Positions 17,170 through 25,759 of a stretch of 64,000 bases of DNA are shown here, piece after piece (within the stretch, counting starts at the first letter, position 1; each line of letters begins with the position of its first letter). The notes under the pieces were generated by a model. That model was not told the DNA's origin and ran no database searches. It saw nothing but the letters and a program-made list of their open reading frames with translations. This stretch comes from Paranoxybacillus sp035645275 (GTDB lineage Bacteria; Bacillota; Bacilli; Bacillales; Anoxybacillaceae): NCBI GenBank assembly GCA_035645275.1, contig DASQMX010000002.1:1-64000 (forward strand), written 5' to 3'. The translations under genes and the position numbers were made by a program.

Positions 17170-19113
17170 TTACGGGAACGGATGGGGATGTGGATTAAGC
17201 TGTTCAAGCGTGAGCGGTTGTTTTGTATAACCGAGTTCCATTGGTACCCGAAGCACTCTCTCTAGACCTGTCACGCGGGTCAGGTGATGCCCGAATGTCA
17301 TCGGTAACATTCCCGGAATCAGTACTTTCACGCAATATAATCCGTTTCGCTTTGTTACGGGTGTTGTCTGGTCCACCACAATTACCTCGAGGTTCAATCG
17401 CCGGAACTTCTGAAGAATGTCCTGCAAGTCATCAGTCAAGTCTGCACTCTTTGTTTGCCGCTTGAATTCCTCTTCAAACGTTCGCAACGGGTGATGATCA
17501 TTCAACAAAAATTGCAGGCGTTCCTCTGCTTCCGGCAAACCGTACAGCATGCCATGATCCTCCATCTGCTGCACTAAGAACGGATCGTGTAACATTTTCT
17601 TATATTTCTCTCGGTTTGCCTCCAATTTCTCGTCAAGCGTGAGCATCATGCCTGCTAACTCGTGAATCGCGCTTTTCACTGCCCGGATAGGGTCGGGATG
17701 AGCTCCGGCAGCACAGATAAGATTCAACCCCTTTTGTTTTCTGTTTTTCGCCACTGCCAAGACGCTTGGAATCCCATGCTCCATCGTCGAGTTGAAAAAA
17801 TACAGATCATATCCCGCCACCACACGTACACGGTCAACCATCAACTGTAATTCTTTATCGTTAGCGGAATTAAGGTCCAGGCGCGGAAGAGGCAACTGCG
17901 CATACCAAGTCATCAAGAATGAATCACGCTCCACCACTTCCAAAATGGCATGGAAAATCGCTTCCTCTAAACTCCCGCCTAATGCACATCCGTTGGAAGT
18001 TTCATAGACAAAGCCATCTCCACAGCCCAAACTGTAATATGCGAGTAACTCTGGAACCAAAATCGGACGCTCTTGTAAAAATGAATAGCCCCATACCCAA
18101 TTCATTGGACGATCAGGATGGAACGGTTTGAACGGAAAATCAGGTCGCGCATACTGTTCCTTCGCATGCACTCCTACCTTTACAGGGTTGAGCGCTTTAT
18201 CTTCCAGGTTTCTGTAGGTGTCATGAATCATCGTCCGTTTGCCGCGAGGTTCGATACCGCAATATCTCTCCAAGCCCTCCAAAATGGCGGTTACTTCGCT
18301 AATCTCATATGAATGAGTTCGGCCTGCTACTCCCTCGTCCCCCATAAACAATGGCATATTTACAATTGCATCAGCAAACGGCAGCACGAAATTATGAATT
18401 TTACCATTCAATAATCCAGTTCGGTAATCTAGGTAGTCTTTGACCAGAATTTTTTTTAAATCCTCTATTGGACGACAGCGGTAACTGTCAATGCTGATCT
18501 TTGGGCTAGATTGCAATGAAATGCAGGCTGCTGTCGGTGAATCATCAGGTAATTGACCGCATACTGGACATAACGGGTCGGGCAGAAAGAAGTGACATGA
18601 GTTCTTTAATGTTTTCAGGTTGATGAGGAACAACCTTTCTTCTAAGTGGGCACGCCTGCCTTCTAACACCCTCTGCGTCTCCGTACCGATCAGGTGAGCC
18701 ATCTGCAAAAGTCCTGTTCGTGATGCCCATGCATCTCGCTGTATTCCTTCTTGCACCGCCAGCTTCTGTTGCAGCTCCCACATCTCCTTGCGGTCGTATC
18801 CCGCTATAAGGCGTCGAATGTCAGCGCACTGAGAGCATCCCGGGGTATTCGGACGAACTAGTGGACCGATCACGCCCTCACCAAATGAAACAAAGCCACG
18901 AAGCCATGGAATGCCTGACGATCGTAACACCTCTTCCGCCTTGTGATGAACGGAGGGATACCAGGCATCATGCAACACCAGAGCCAAATCTGTTTCTTCC
19001 GGAACTCCTTCCTCGAAATCGATTTGCCGAATTACTTGATACTGGACGGACAATTTTTCATACACAAAATCTGCCAATATTCCTTCTCCAACAATCAATA
19101 CGCGAGAATCCAT
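17170..19113 (-). CDS. YcaO cyclodehydratase with N-terminal partner domain (SagD/TOMM type)
   Basis: A 647-residue ATP-dependent azoline-forming enzyme. The N-terminal third (about 1-200) is a ThiF/E1-like partner domain with zinc-type cysteine pairs (CSQCADIRR and CPVCGQLP). The YcaO domain follows from about residue 260: EISEVTAILEGLERY, SNGCALGGSLEEAIFHAILE and EVVERDSFL contain the glutamates that bind ATP and Mg. The protein ends in PHPHPFP, the C-terminal PxPxP motif of azoline cyclodehydratases, an important functional mark. Its ATG overlaps the upstream stop codon as TGATG, so the two are translationally coupled. It should convert Cys of the precursor (encoded at 21218-21526) to thiazolines. 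Confidence 0.93.
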   Translation of the reverse strand: MDSRVLIVGEGILADFVYEKLSVQYQVIRQIDFEEGVPEETDLALVLHDAWYPSVHHKAEEVLRSSGIPWLRGFVSFGEGVIGPLVRPNTPGCSQCADIRRLIAGYDRKEMWELQQKLAVQEGIQRDAWASRTGLLQMAHLIGTETQRVLEGRRAHLEERLFLINLKTLKNSCHFFLPDPLCPVCGQLPDDSPTAACISLQSSPKISIDSYRCRPIEDLKKILVKDYLDYRTGLLNGKIHNFVLPFADAIVNMPLFMGDEGVAGRTHSYEISEVTAILEGLERYCGIEPRGKRTMIHDTYRNLEDKALNPVKVGVHAKEQYARPDFPFKPFHPDRPMNWVWGYSFLQERPILVPELLAYYSLGCGDGFVYETSNGCALGGSLEEAIFHAILEVVERDSFLMTWYAQLPLPRLDLNSANDKELQLMVDRVRVVAGYDLYFFNSTMEHGIPSVLAVAKNRKQKGLNLICAAGAHPDPIRAVKSAIHELAGMMLTLDEKLEANREKYKKMLHDPFLVQQMEDHGMLYGLPEAEERLQFLLNDHHPLRTFEEEFKRQTKSADLTDDLQDILQKFRRLNLEVIVVDQTTPVTKRNGLYCVKVLIPGMLPMTFGHHLTRVTGLERVLRVPMELGYTKQPLTLEQLNPHPHPFP

Positions 19114-21065
19114 CAGGAATCACCCTTTCTTAACAGCACGCCAAATACTCCTGCCAGTTCCTCTTTTAAAAAAGGTTCCATCGCTAAATCAAAGACGAAG
19201 AGCCGCATGTTGTTTCGTTTCAAGACCTGCATGGCAGACTGCAAGAACTCCAATTGTGTCGTCTCTTCGCAAGCGGGGATTTCAAGTATTAATGGCTCCT
19301 TTTCATTTAGAAGAATGGATGAATCCCCCAACGCTTGTATTCTGAGTGAAGCCGCTTGATTTTGTGCGTTCATAAGCGCCTGCGCTAGCGCCTTCCGCAA
19401 CGCCATTGTGATATTCAAACCTGCGCTGCCATACCAACGGTTACTTGTGCCGACCCATACTACAGGAAAGCCTGACACTTTTTCTCCCAAGCCGATCATT
19501 GGTGATCCATGTATCGTAGTCAGTGCTTGCAAATAAAATCTGCAGTGCTCATCCTCTACCGAACCTAACCGTACCCGAAAAATAGGTTCTCTTTGATTAA
19601 CGTGTCGTTTGCTCAGCTTCTCGTCCAAGCACTTTTGCAATCCTCGACAAACGCCTTCGGCAATCGTTTCCCCTGCTCCGACTCCGATAAATTCCTGTGG
19701 TGCTATTACACCAACCTCTTCTTCGTGGTTTAAGGATGACGTAACGAGTAAATCTACCATTTGCGATACATACGCTTCAATCCCGGTCAACCCCGCTTCT
19801 CGCCGTGACTCCTCATGCGTTAGACCTGCACAGACAACTGCTGGCAGAAGCTCAGCCGGTCCGTCCGATAGAGGGTTAACTGTTTGAACGCAGCACTGGG
19901 ACAACGGAAGCTGCTTCAAACCACCTTCCTCCCATATATGGAAAATTCCTGATTGTGTAGATGTTAACTGACTGAAATAATGAAACAATCTACTCGGATC
20001 ATCGCAACGCGAATTCTGCTTAAGCCTCCCATCAAGATCTTGAACCAATTCAGCTGCCACACGTTCAGTCGTCACAAGTGGATGTTTTATGAACGAATGC
20101 CAGTTACCTTCCAATGTTTCCAGATCGAGAAGGAAGAATTGATCCCTCTGTTCCGATTTAGTCACTCCTGTAACTTTTTTAAATAATTCAAACACGATCA
20201 CATTCGCCAACATTGCTCCCGCTGTTGAAGAAAAAGGTTGTAACTGCCGATCTTTGAAAAGCGCGGATCGGTGTATGCGACGCCAGGCGGATTCCCAACA
20301 TCCTTCAGAGTCTGGATGCACTAATGGACCCGCTAAACCCACTTGCTGCAGATATATGGCGGGGAGAAATCCCTTCTTCTCCTCCCTGCAAATTGCATGA
20401 AGATCCCGTAGTTCCTCTACATTGCCCTCCTGCGAGACGTATAAAATCCAATCAAATGACTGCACAACTTCGCGCCAAGAACTTTCTTCCAGGGCTATTT
20501 CCTCTATTGCCACTTCGGAGTCGATTTTGCGGGCATTCTCCACTAGTTCCTTCAATCGCAGCCGATTAGTAGGCAATGAGTCTGTAATAAGAACATGGAA
20601 CTTAGGCAATCCAGATTCGATCAACGCAGAAACCAATGAGACAAAAATGGGGCCAGAGCCGACTGCTAATACTTTAGCTTGACGATATACTTGAAAACGG
20701 AACGCACCAGAATCAACAAAACTTTCTAAAAATTCAATTTGTGAAGCATACTTTTTGAGAATCCTATTTTCCAATTGATGCGGACGGTCTTGGCTCACAT
20801 CTCGTACAAAGCCGTTCTGGTACAACATTTCTCCAATTTCATACACCCTGTTCCGATATGGGGCCGGTAATCCATCTGTCAATTCTCCCAAGGTGTGTTC
20901 TCCGTTGAACATCGGCATCAGTTTTTCAATCCACTGATAGATTGTACTGCCTTTTATACGAAATGAGCTTGAGTTATTTCTAAAATACACACCACCGTTT
21001 GGATCAGGGAGAAAAAACGTATCTTTTTTCACCTTCAGACGCGAGGAAGCGTTCAGATTTGTCAT
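19113..21065 (-). CDS. Ocin-ThiF-like thiazole bacteriocin maturation protein
   Basis: A 650-residue protein with an N-terminal winged-helix/RRE-like region (about 10-90, with VYFRNNSSSFRIKG and LPAPYRNRVYEIGEMLY) that would bind the precursor leader. A ThiF-like Rossmann fold follows (AVGSGPIFVSLVSAL, about 130-145). The C-half (from about 400) resembles a degenerate YcaO-like domain and should be non-catalytic. The family is the putative thiazole-containing bacteriocin maturation protein that accompanies heterocycloanthracin YcaO genes. It begins 152 bases after the precursor stop, behind a stem-loop, and shares TGATG with the YcaO gene. The N-terminal ATG is preceded by AAGGAGGAGTAGAATG-like sequence, an excellent ribosome site. 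Confidence 0.87.
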   Translation of the reverse strand: MTNLNASSRLKVKKDTFFLPDPNGGVYFRNNSSSFRIKGSTIYQWIEKLMPMFNGEHTLGELTDGLPAPYRNRVYEIGEMLYQNGFVRDVSQDRPHQLENRILKKYASQIEFLESFVDSGAFRFQVYRQAKVLAVGSGPIFVSLVSALIESGLPKFHVLITDSLPTNRLRLKELVENARKIDSEVAIEEIALEESSWREVVQSFDWILYVSQEGNVEELRDLHAICREEKKGFLPAIYLQQVGLAGPLVHPDSEGCWESAWRRIHRSALFKDRQLQPFSSTAGAMLANVIVFELFKKVTGVTKSEQRDQFFLLDLETLEGNWHSFIKHPLVTTERVAAELVQDLDGRLKQNSRCDDPSRLFHYFSQLTSTQSGIFHIWEEGGLKQLPLSQCCVQTVNPLSDGPAELLPAVVCAGLTHEESRREAGLTGIEAYVSQMVDLLVTSSLNHEEEVGVIAPQEFIGVGAGETIAEGVCRGLQKCLDEKLSKRHVNQREPIFRVRLGSVEDEHCRFYLQALTTIHGSPMIGLGEKVSGFPVVWVGTSNRWYGSAGLNITMALRKALAQALMNAQNQAASLRIQALGDSSILLNEKEPLILEIPACEETTQLEFLQSAMQVLKRNNMRLFVFDLAMEPFLKEELAGVFGVLLRKGDS

Positions 21066-21153
21066 TCTACTCCTCCTTATCCGCGAGTTGTTCCTAAACG
21101 CGCACTATCATTTTATGTACTTCTATTTGTCCCTTATGATAATTTCATAGAGA

Positions 21154-21178
21154 GGGCCCCTGCAGCATGCAGGGGCAG
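21154..21178 (-). terminator. Stem-loop between the precursor gene and the maturation genes
   Basis: CCCCTGCA (21157-21164) and TGCAGGGG (21168-21175) form a perfect 8-bp GC-rich stem with a three-base loop. No U-run follows in the direction of transcription. It is placed where partial termination or RNA 3'-end protection would raise precursor mRNA above the enzyme mRNA, as in many ribosomal peptide clusters. Confidence 0.6.
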
Positions 21179-21217
21179 TCCCTTCTTCTTAGGTAATCAC
21201 CTTTTTGAGCTAGGGAA

Positions 21218-21526
21218 CTAGAAGCCTCCTCCAAAACCACCACCCCAGCAATTGAAGCAGTTAAAACAACGACCAAAACACTGTCCGAAACAACGACCAA
21301 AACACTGTCCGAAACAACGACCAAAACATTGTCCGAAACAACGACCAAAACACTGTCCGAAACAACGACCAAAACATTGTCCGCCGCACCGTCCTCCGCA
21401 GCGTCCACCGCATTGACGAGCATCTTCAATAATATAGGTCTGCGTTTGAGGATCCCAAACCATCACCTCACTTGCCACGTAATCATCCATGCCTAACATT
21501 TGAAGTTCATTTTGGAAATTATCCAT
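21218..21526 (-). CDS. Heterocycloanthracin/sonorensin-type thiazole bacteriocin precursor
   Basis: A 102-residue precursor peptide. The leader (about residues 1-38) is acidic and helical (FQNELQMLGMDDYV, ending YIIEDARQ), like other members of the heterocycloanthracin family. The core holds 15 cysteines: at 39 and then every fourth residue to 87 (CGGR, CGGQ, then alternating CFGR/CFGQ), then 90 and 93, ending in a Gly/Phe tail. The core has no Ser or Thr, so only thiazol(in)es can form. The DNA is a near-perfect 24-bp tandem repeat. The ATG is preceded by AGGATGG. Known relatives mostly use CXX spacing; the CXXX period here is different. The product is expected to be an exported antimicrobial, but no exporter or leader peptidase gene is adjacent. 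Confidence 0.9.
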   Translation of the reverse strand: MDNFQNELQMLGMDDYVASEVMVWDPQTQTYIIEDARQCGGRCGGRCGGQCFGRCFGQCFGRCFGQCFGRCFGQCFGRCFGQCFGRCFNCFNCWGGGFGGGF

Positions 21527-21587
21527 TTTGCACCATCCTATCGTTATAAATTTGTTGTTTCCAGTGACGCAACCAGAAACTGGAAAG

Positions 21588-21658
21588 GAGAGTAGAGCGA
21601 AGGTATCAGAAAGATATCTGTGAAGCAGATAAACCCACTGACTACTTCGGGTACTCTC
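21588..21658 (-). ncRNA. Structured 5' leader candidate upstream of the bacteriocin precursor
   Basis: A perfect 7-bp closing stem, GAGAGTA (21588-21594) with TACTCTC (21652-21658), encloses hairpins ATCTG/CAGAT, TATC/GATA and CCC/GGG. On the minus strand it lies about 60-130 bases upstream of the precursor ATG. A second inverted repeat TTTCCAGT/ACTGGAAA occupies 21558-21586. It matches no riboswitch I can name. Confidence 0.4.
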
Positions 21659-21689
21659 TTCAACAAACTATGAACGGTGTTAGGTTGTT

Positions 21690-22330
21690 GTTACTGATTG
21701 AAGTGCCTATTTTTATTGAGACTTCGCAAAAACGTCTAAAATGGTGGGGGGCAACCATGTGATTATCAACTTAAAATATGGTCAACGTCCTGTTGAAGAA
21801 TTAGAGGAAGAAGTTGTTCCACACTTTCTGTCATTGACCGGGAAGTGAATTAGTGGTAAATATTTTAGGAAGAAAAAGATTCGGCGAATGAATGGATGAA
21901 TCGTCTACGCGTACCCAGAATCAAAATCGTTTAACCTCACTGAAGAATTTGGCAGTTTCTGTTCTTACCGAACGGGGTACAAAATGAAAATGTTGAAAAG
22001 TTTGAGATTGTTGTCGGAGGAAAGCACTAGAGTTGCGAAAAATTAAAAGATTGCATCATTAACCTTGAGATCGCAATTGTCGGTCTTAGGGTTGTTTTAC
22101 GCGACAAGATCCGAGCCAAAAATGAAGTCTCGCAAGATTTATGGCGCCCAAAAATTACAAGAGAATAGATATAAGTCTCAAAATACAGCAGCTCGAATTA
22201 TGAAAGAAGAAGGGGGAGCATATAAACACAAGGAAACAATGAACAGCAACCATTCATAAACGTGTATGCCAATCGGTTCGAGCAAAACTTTTAAGCAATG
22301 GCTCAAAATAAAGTATGATTGATATAACGC
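21690..22330. other. Intergenic region with eroded sequence
   Basis: Short frames only (longest about 64 codons at 22065, low-complexity basic residues, no ribosome site). A stretch near 21760-21850 reads as peptide fragments such as NLKYGQRPVEELEEEVVPHFL across a start-less frame and may be a decayed gene. I cannot assign it. Confidence 0.35.
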
Positions 22331-22370
22331 CAGTAGATGCAGTTATCTAAATGAACAGGAGGGAGAAAAA

Positions 22371-22847
22371 ATGGCAAAAGTAAAAACAAATGCGATGCGT
22401 GTTCTTGATAAGAACATGATTCCTTACAATGTCATTACCTACGACAGTCAGGATAGAAAAATCGATGGAATTTCTGTTGCCCATAAAATTGGGAAAGATC
22501 CTCAAGCGGTGTATAAAACATTAGTAGCGCAGGGGAATAGCGGAAACATTTATGTGTTTGTCATCCCTGTGGAATCGGAACTGGATTTGAAAAAAGCTGC
22601 ACAAGCAACAGGTGAGAAAAATGTCGCGCTGGTACCGATGAAAGATATACAAAAGTTGACAGGCTATATTCGCGGAGGGTGTTCACCGATCGGCATGAAA
22701 AAACTTTATCCGACCTTTATTGATTCTAGTGCTTCGCAATTTGAGCATATCATTGTCAGCGGCGGCAAAATCGGTGTACTAATTGAACTTAGCGTGGAAG
22801 CTTTACAAAGCGTAACAGAAGCTGCACTGCAAGAAGTAGTAAAATAA
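22371..22847 (+). CDS. ybaK: Cys-tRNA(Pro)/Cys-tRNA(Cys) deacylase YbaK
   Basis: A 158-residue YbaK/EbsC-family protein that hydrolyses mischarged Cys-tRNA(Pro), protecting proline codons. Family motifs are visible: KDPQAVYKTLVAQG, the conserved YVFVIPVESELDLKKAA, the active-site lysine region KVALVPMKDIQKLTGYIRGG and GCSPIGMKK with the following FIDSSA. GGAGGGAGAAAAA precedes the ATG. It lies alone on the plus strand between the bacteriocin and siderophore clusters. Nothing links it to either, although it acts on cysteine-charged tRNA. The length is normal for the family. Confidence 0.92.
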   Translation: MAKVKTNAMRVLDKNMIPYNVITYDSQDRKIDGISVAHKIGKDPQAVYKTLVAQGNSGNIYVFVIPVESELDLKKAAQATGEKNVALVPMKDIQKLTGYIRGGCSPIGMKKLYPTFIDSSASQFEHIIVSGGKIGVLIELSVEALQSVTEAALQEVVK

Positions 22848-22859
22848 AGCAATTGATTA

Positions 22860-23235
22860 AGTGCTGTGTCACCGCTCGAGTTTTGTCAAATTTGTTTAAG
22901 CTCGTTCGAGGTGGGAATCTTTCCGCTGACAGAGTGTTGAGAAAGAATTTAGGGGAGTGGTTATAGTACCATCTTGGATTATGATATGCGTTGAGCTTCA
23001 ATATCTAGCATGATTGAGTAACTGTATCATGAGAACCGATTAAAACGTTTGTTCTGTTCAACTCGCTCTATTAAAGAAAGAGTTCGCATGGTTGATCGTA
23101 TTTCGTTACAATCTACTTTACGTCATCTGGATGACGCTTTAATTTATAAAAAATTTACTTTACCTATGATGTAAAGTATATGACTTATTATCACTCTCAT
23201 GAGTTAGATAGTGATAAACTAACGATTATAAATAA
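22860..23235. other. Intergenic stretch without a clear gene
   Basis: One 48-codon open stretch on the plus strand (about 23025-23175, reading ENRLKRLFCSTRS... to LPMM) lacks a start and resembles a decayed transposase or phage fragment, but I cannot name it. No ribosome site or promoter of note. Confidence 0.3.
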
Positions 23236-23239
23236 AACT

Positions 23240-23282
23240 CCACCGCTTTTCCGAGATTGAAATAGTGTAAAAGCGGTGGCTT
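23240..23282 (-). terminator. Terminator of the siderophore operon (bidirectional shape)
   Basis: CCACCGCTTTT (23240-23250) pairs perfectly with AAAAGCGGTGG (23269-23279). The minus-strand copy ends the siderophore operon; the plus-strand copy is followed by CTTTTTC. Confidence 0.85.
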
Positions 23283-23303
23283 TTTCTTTAACTTTGATCG
23301 AAG

Positions 23304-24506
23304 TTATTCCAAATAAATAAATTCTGGATATGGATGACTTAAAAACTGGGAATGGGAAATGTCCCAACCGTAAGCACCGGCGCATTCAAAAAGAACTATA
23401 TCACCAACTCGAACACTTGGACAAAAAACGTCTCGAGCCAAAACGTCATTTGGTGTACATAATTCCCCTACGATTGTTACTACATCTTGAGTAATACCAA
23501 ATCGCTCAAACGGATAGTCCCATTGCTCAATAGGTATAATCGAAAAAGGATGATTCATCTTCCAAGCAGCAGGCAAACGCAAATGATGCGTGCCACCGCG
23601 AAGCACTGCAAAATTTTTTCCATGATTCTTTTTAATATCTAAAATCTCGGCAGCATAATAACCATGATGTGCTGTTATGTATCTACCTAGTTCAAATACA
23701 ACAGTCCATCGAGGATGGGCATGTTGTTTTAATATGAGTTGTAACTGGTTGCTGAAGCTTTCCCAATCAAACCTTTTATCAGGCTGATCATAATGGATGC
23801 CAACTCCACCTCCTACATTGATAACGGAAAAACATTGTGCAAATTCTTTTTCCCATTTGTCAGTTTGCTCTAAACAATGCTTCACAAATAAGACATGTTG
23901 CTTCTCATCTAGATTGTTTGACATCGCATGAAAATGAAATCCGTACAGCTTTACGTGTTTCATTTCTTTCGTCATTTGAATAGCGAGGGGGATTTGGGTT
24001 TCATCTATTCCAAACTGTGTCGGAAGTCCCGCCATTTTTAACCTTGCCTCTGGCACTGTTGTTTGTAAATTTACTCGCAGCAAGATTGGAGCAACCATCT
24101 TATATTGTTCTGCAAGCCAGTTTAACCGTTGCAATTCAAATACGCTTTCTACATGTATAAATGAGATGTTATTAGCAATTGCTGCTCGCAATTCCTCGTC
24201 CGTTTTCCCAGGGCCACCGAAAATTATAGGAACGGTAGAGCTAACAGATCGCACTTTATTCAATTCTCCTATTGAGGCAATTTCAAATCCTGCTACATAC
24301 GGTTGTAAAGCCTGCAATATTTTTATATCTGCATTTGCTTTAACTGCGTAGAATAAACGACACTGATGCGGCAAAGATTCTGATAGATTTTTCACATGCT
24401 CTTGCAGTCCTATTAAATCATATAAATAGGCACAAACTGGTTTGTTCTTTTTCTCCTTCCAATCGATGATCGTTTCTTGAATCATAGGATTTTTGAGTGC
24501 AACCAT
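23304..24506 (-). CDS. Fold-type III PLP decarboxylase, SbnH-like (siderophore operon)
   Basis: About 400 residues. It belongs to the alanine-racemase-like PLP decarboxylases (LysA/ornithine decarboxylase group). AVKANADIKIL near the N-terminus carries the PLP lysine. HFHAMSN, GGGVGIHY and the C-terminal GELCTPNDVLARDVF with CAGAYGWDISHSQF complete the active site. The N-terminal segment PVCAYLYDLIGLQEHV closely follows the staphyloferrin B enzyme SbnH, which decarboxylates a citryl-amino acid intermediate. The start at 24506 has GAGGGGAAA upstream and gives an SbnH-like N-terminus. An alternative ATG at 24536, overlapping the MFS gene with AGAGGAAAG, is also good. Last gene of the operon. 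The substrate here is not known. Confidence 0.85.
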   Translation of the reverse strand: MVALKNPMIQETIIDWKEKKNKPVCAYLYDLIGLQEHVKNLSESLPHQCRLFYAVKANADIKILQALQPYVAGFEIASIGELNKVRSVSSTVPIIFGGPGKTDEELRAAIANNISFIHVESVFELQRLNWLAEQYKMVAPILLRVNLQTTVPEARLKMAGLPTQFGIDETQIPLAIQMTKEMKHVKLYGFHFHAMSNNLDEKQHVLFVKHCLEQTDKWEKEFAQCFSVINVGGGVGIHYDQPDKRFDWESFSNQLQLILKQHAHPRWTVVFELGRYITAHHGYYAAEILDIKKNHGKNFAVLRGGTHHLRLPAAWKMNHPFSIIPIEQWDYPFERFGITQDVVTIVGELCTPNDVLARDVFCPSVRVGDIVLFECAGAYGWDISHSQFLSHPYPEFIYLE

Positions 24507-24523
24507 TGATTTCCCCTCGCTTT

Positions 24524-25744
24524 TTATAGCTTCCATAATTCTTTCCTCTGTAATAAAACAAATAAAGTACATATTGTACAGCCTGTTCCCATAACGATGC
24601 CTGCTGTAAATACTCCGAACCACTCAGCTAAAGACGTAATGATGATTGTTCCTAAAGGAATAAATCCTCTGTCCATGAGCGCAATGCTCATAATTCTTCC
24701 CCTCAAACCATCCGGTACAGTGATTTGTATTGCTGTACGGTTCAATGTTCGGTACACTTGGCTCGTTATTCCAATAAAAAACATTGCGATGGATGCAAAC
24801 AGAAAGTTGTCCGCCACAAACATAAACATAAGCAATGTTCCACCGAAACCAAGCAATGAACTAATCAGCCATTTCCCTATCGCGCCTACTGAGAAGACGG
24901 ATAACGATATCGTTCCTAAAAGCGCGCCCATAGAAGAAATGGATAGAAGGATTGCAAAACCTTCTGCCTCTTTTTTCATTAACTCTTGAACAAATAGGGG
25001 AGTAACGCTAGAGTAAGGAAATCCAAACACCATTGGCACAACTGCTAAAATCAATAGCGATTGTACTAAAGGAGTTTCTTTCACATATTGCAATCCTTCT
25101 CTTATTCCGATAGAAGGCTCTAATCGTTTTTTTCGCTTCGTAGGCATATCTTCTTTAAGAGCCAATAAAGAAATGAGAGAGATAGAAAGCGTGAAACCGT
25201 ATAGAATGAACAACGAAAAAGTTTCCATGTATGTTAGCAGCCATCCCGCTACCGCAGGACCAAGAATTCGCCCGATATGCAGTCCGGCTGTATGTAAAGC
25301 AATGGCACTAGAAAGAGAAGATGGAGGAACTAAGCTAGGCATATAAGAATTGCGAACCGCTGTTTCTAACGCCATAAATACGGAACGTAATGCGACTGCA
25401 AGGAGTAACCATATAAAGGGACTTCCATTATAAACGAAAAACGCAAGAACAAAAGTAATGATCATCATCCCTGCTTGAACGCCCACAAGTAGCGAGCGCC
25501 GGTCATATCGATCCGCTAACATTCCGCCTGGCAAGCTAAATAGAAAAATCGGCACGAGGCGGCAAGCGTTGAGAATCCCCAAATGTAAAGGAGAGGATGA
25601 AAGCTGCAATACCGTCCAGTTTAAAGCAATAAAATCCATCCATTCTCCTATTCTCGATGGTAAGCTTCCTAACATGTACAAGCGAAAAAGCGGATATTTT
25701 AACGCAAAAGATGAATCTGATTTCCATTGTATGACTTGTGGCAT
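24524..25744 (-). CDS. MFS transporter, siderophore exporter type
   Basis: A 406-residue major facilitator with about 12 membrane helices. GGMLADRYDRRSLLVG between helices 2 and 3 is the MFS signature loop. NRTAIQITVPDGLRGRIMSI in the C-half is typical of the enterobactin-exporter-like (MFS_3) group that includes SfaA and SbnD. It should export the finished siderophore. The start has AGGAGAAAGTGAT directly upstream, 15 bases after the second synthetase gene ends. Its 3' end reaches the start region of the decarboxylase gene, so all four genes are one operon. Import genes (lipoprotein, FhuBCG-like) are not in the window. Confidence 0.87.
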   Translation of the reverse strand: MPQVIQWKSDSSFALKYPLFRLYMLGSLPSRIGEWMDFIALNWTVLQLSSSPLHLGILNACRLVPIFLFSLPGGMLADRYDRRSLLVGVQAGMMIITFVLAFFVYNGSPFIWLLLAVALRSVFMALETAVRNSYMPSLVPPSSLSSAIALHTAGLHIGRILGPAVAGWLLTYMETFSLFILYGFTLSISLISLLALKEDMPTKRKKRLEPSIGIREGLQYVKETPLVQSLLILAVVPMVFGFPYSSVTPLFVQELMKKEAEGFAILLSISSMGALLGTISLSVFSVGAIGKWLISSLLGFGGTLLMFMFVADNFLFASIAMFFIGITSQVYRTLNRTAIQITVPDGLRGRIMSIALMDRGFIPLGTIIITSLAEWFGVFTAGIVMGTGCTICTLFVLLQRKELWKL

Positions 25745-25759
25745 ATCACTTTCTCCTGT

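Noticed and set aside
21250..21400. Short regularly spaced 24-bp repeats that resemble a CRISPR array
   Set aside because: They are contiguous codons for the CFGR/CFGQ core of the bacteriocin precursor, with no unique spacers.
21540..21660. T-box leader upstream of the bacteriocin precursor
   Set aside because: An AGAGAGTAG-like start is present on the plus strand, but the conserved T-box sequence GGTGGTACCGCG and the specifier loop are absent, and the orientation is wrong for the precursor gene.
22371..22847. YbaK as a member of the thiazole peptide cluster because of its link to cysteine
   Set aside because: It is on the opposite strand, has its own ribosome site, is separated by about 0.8 kb and is a common housekeeping deacylase.
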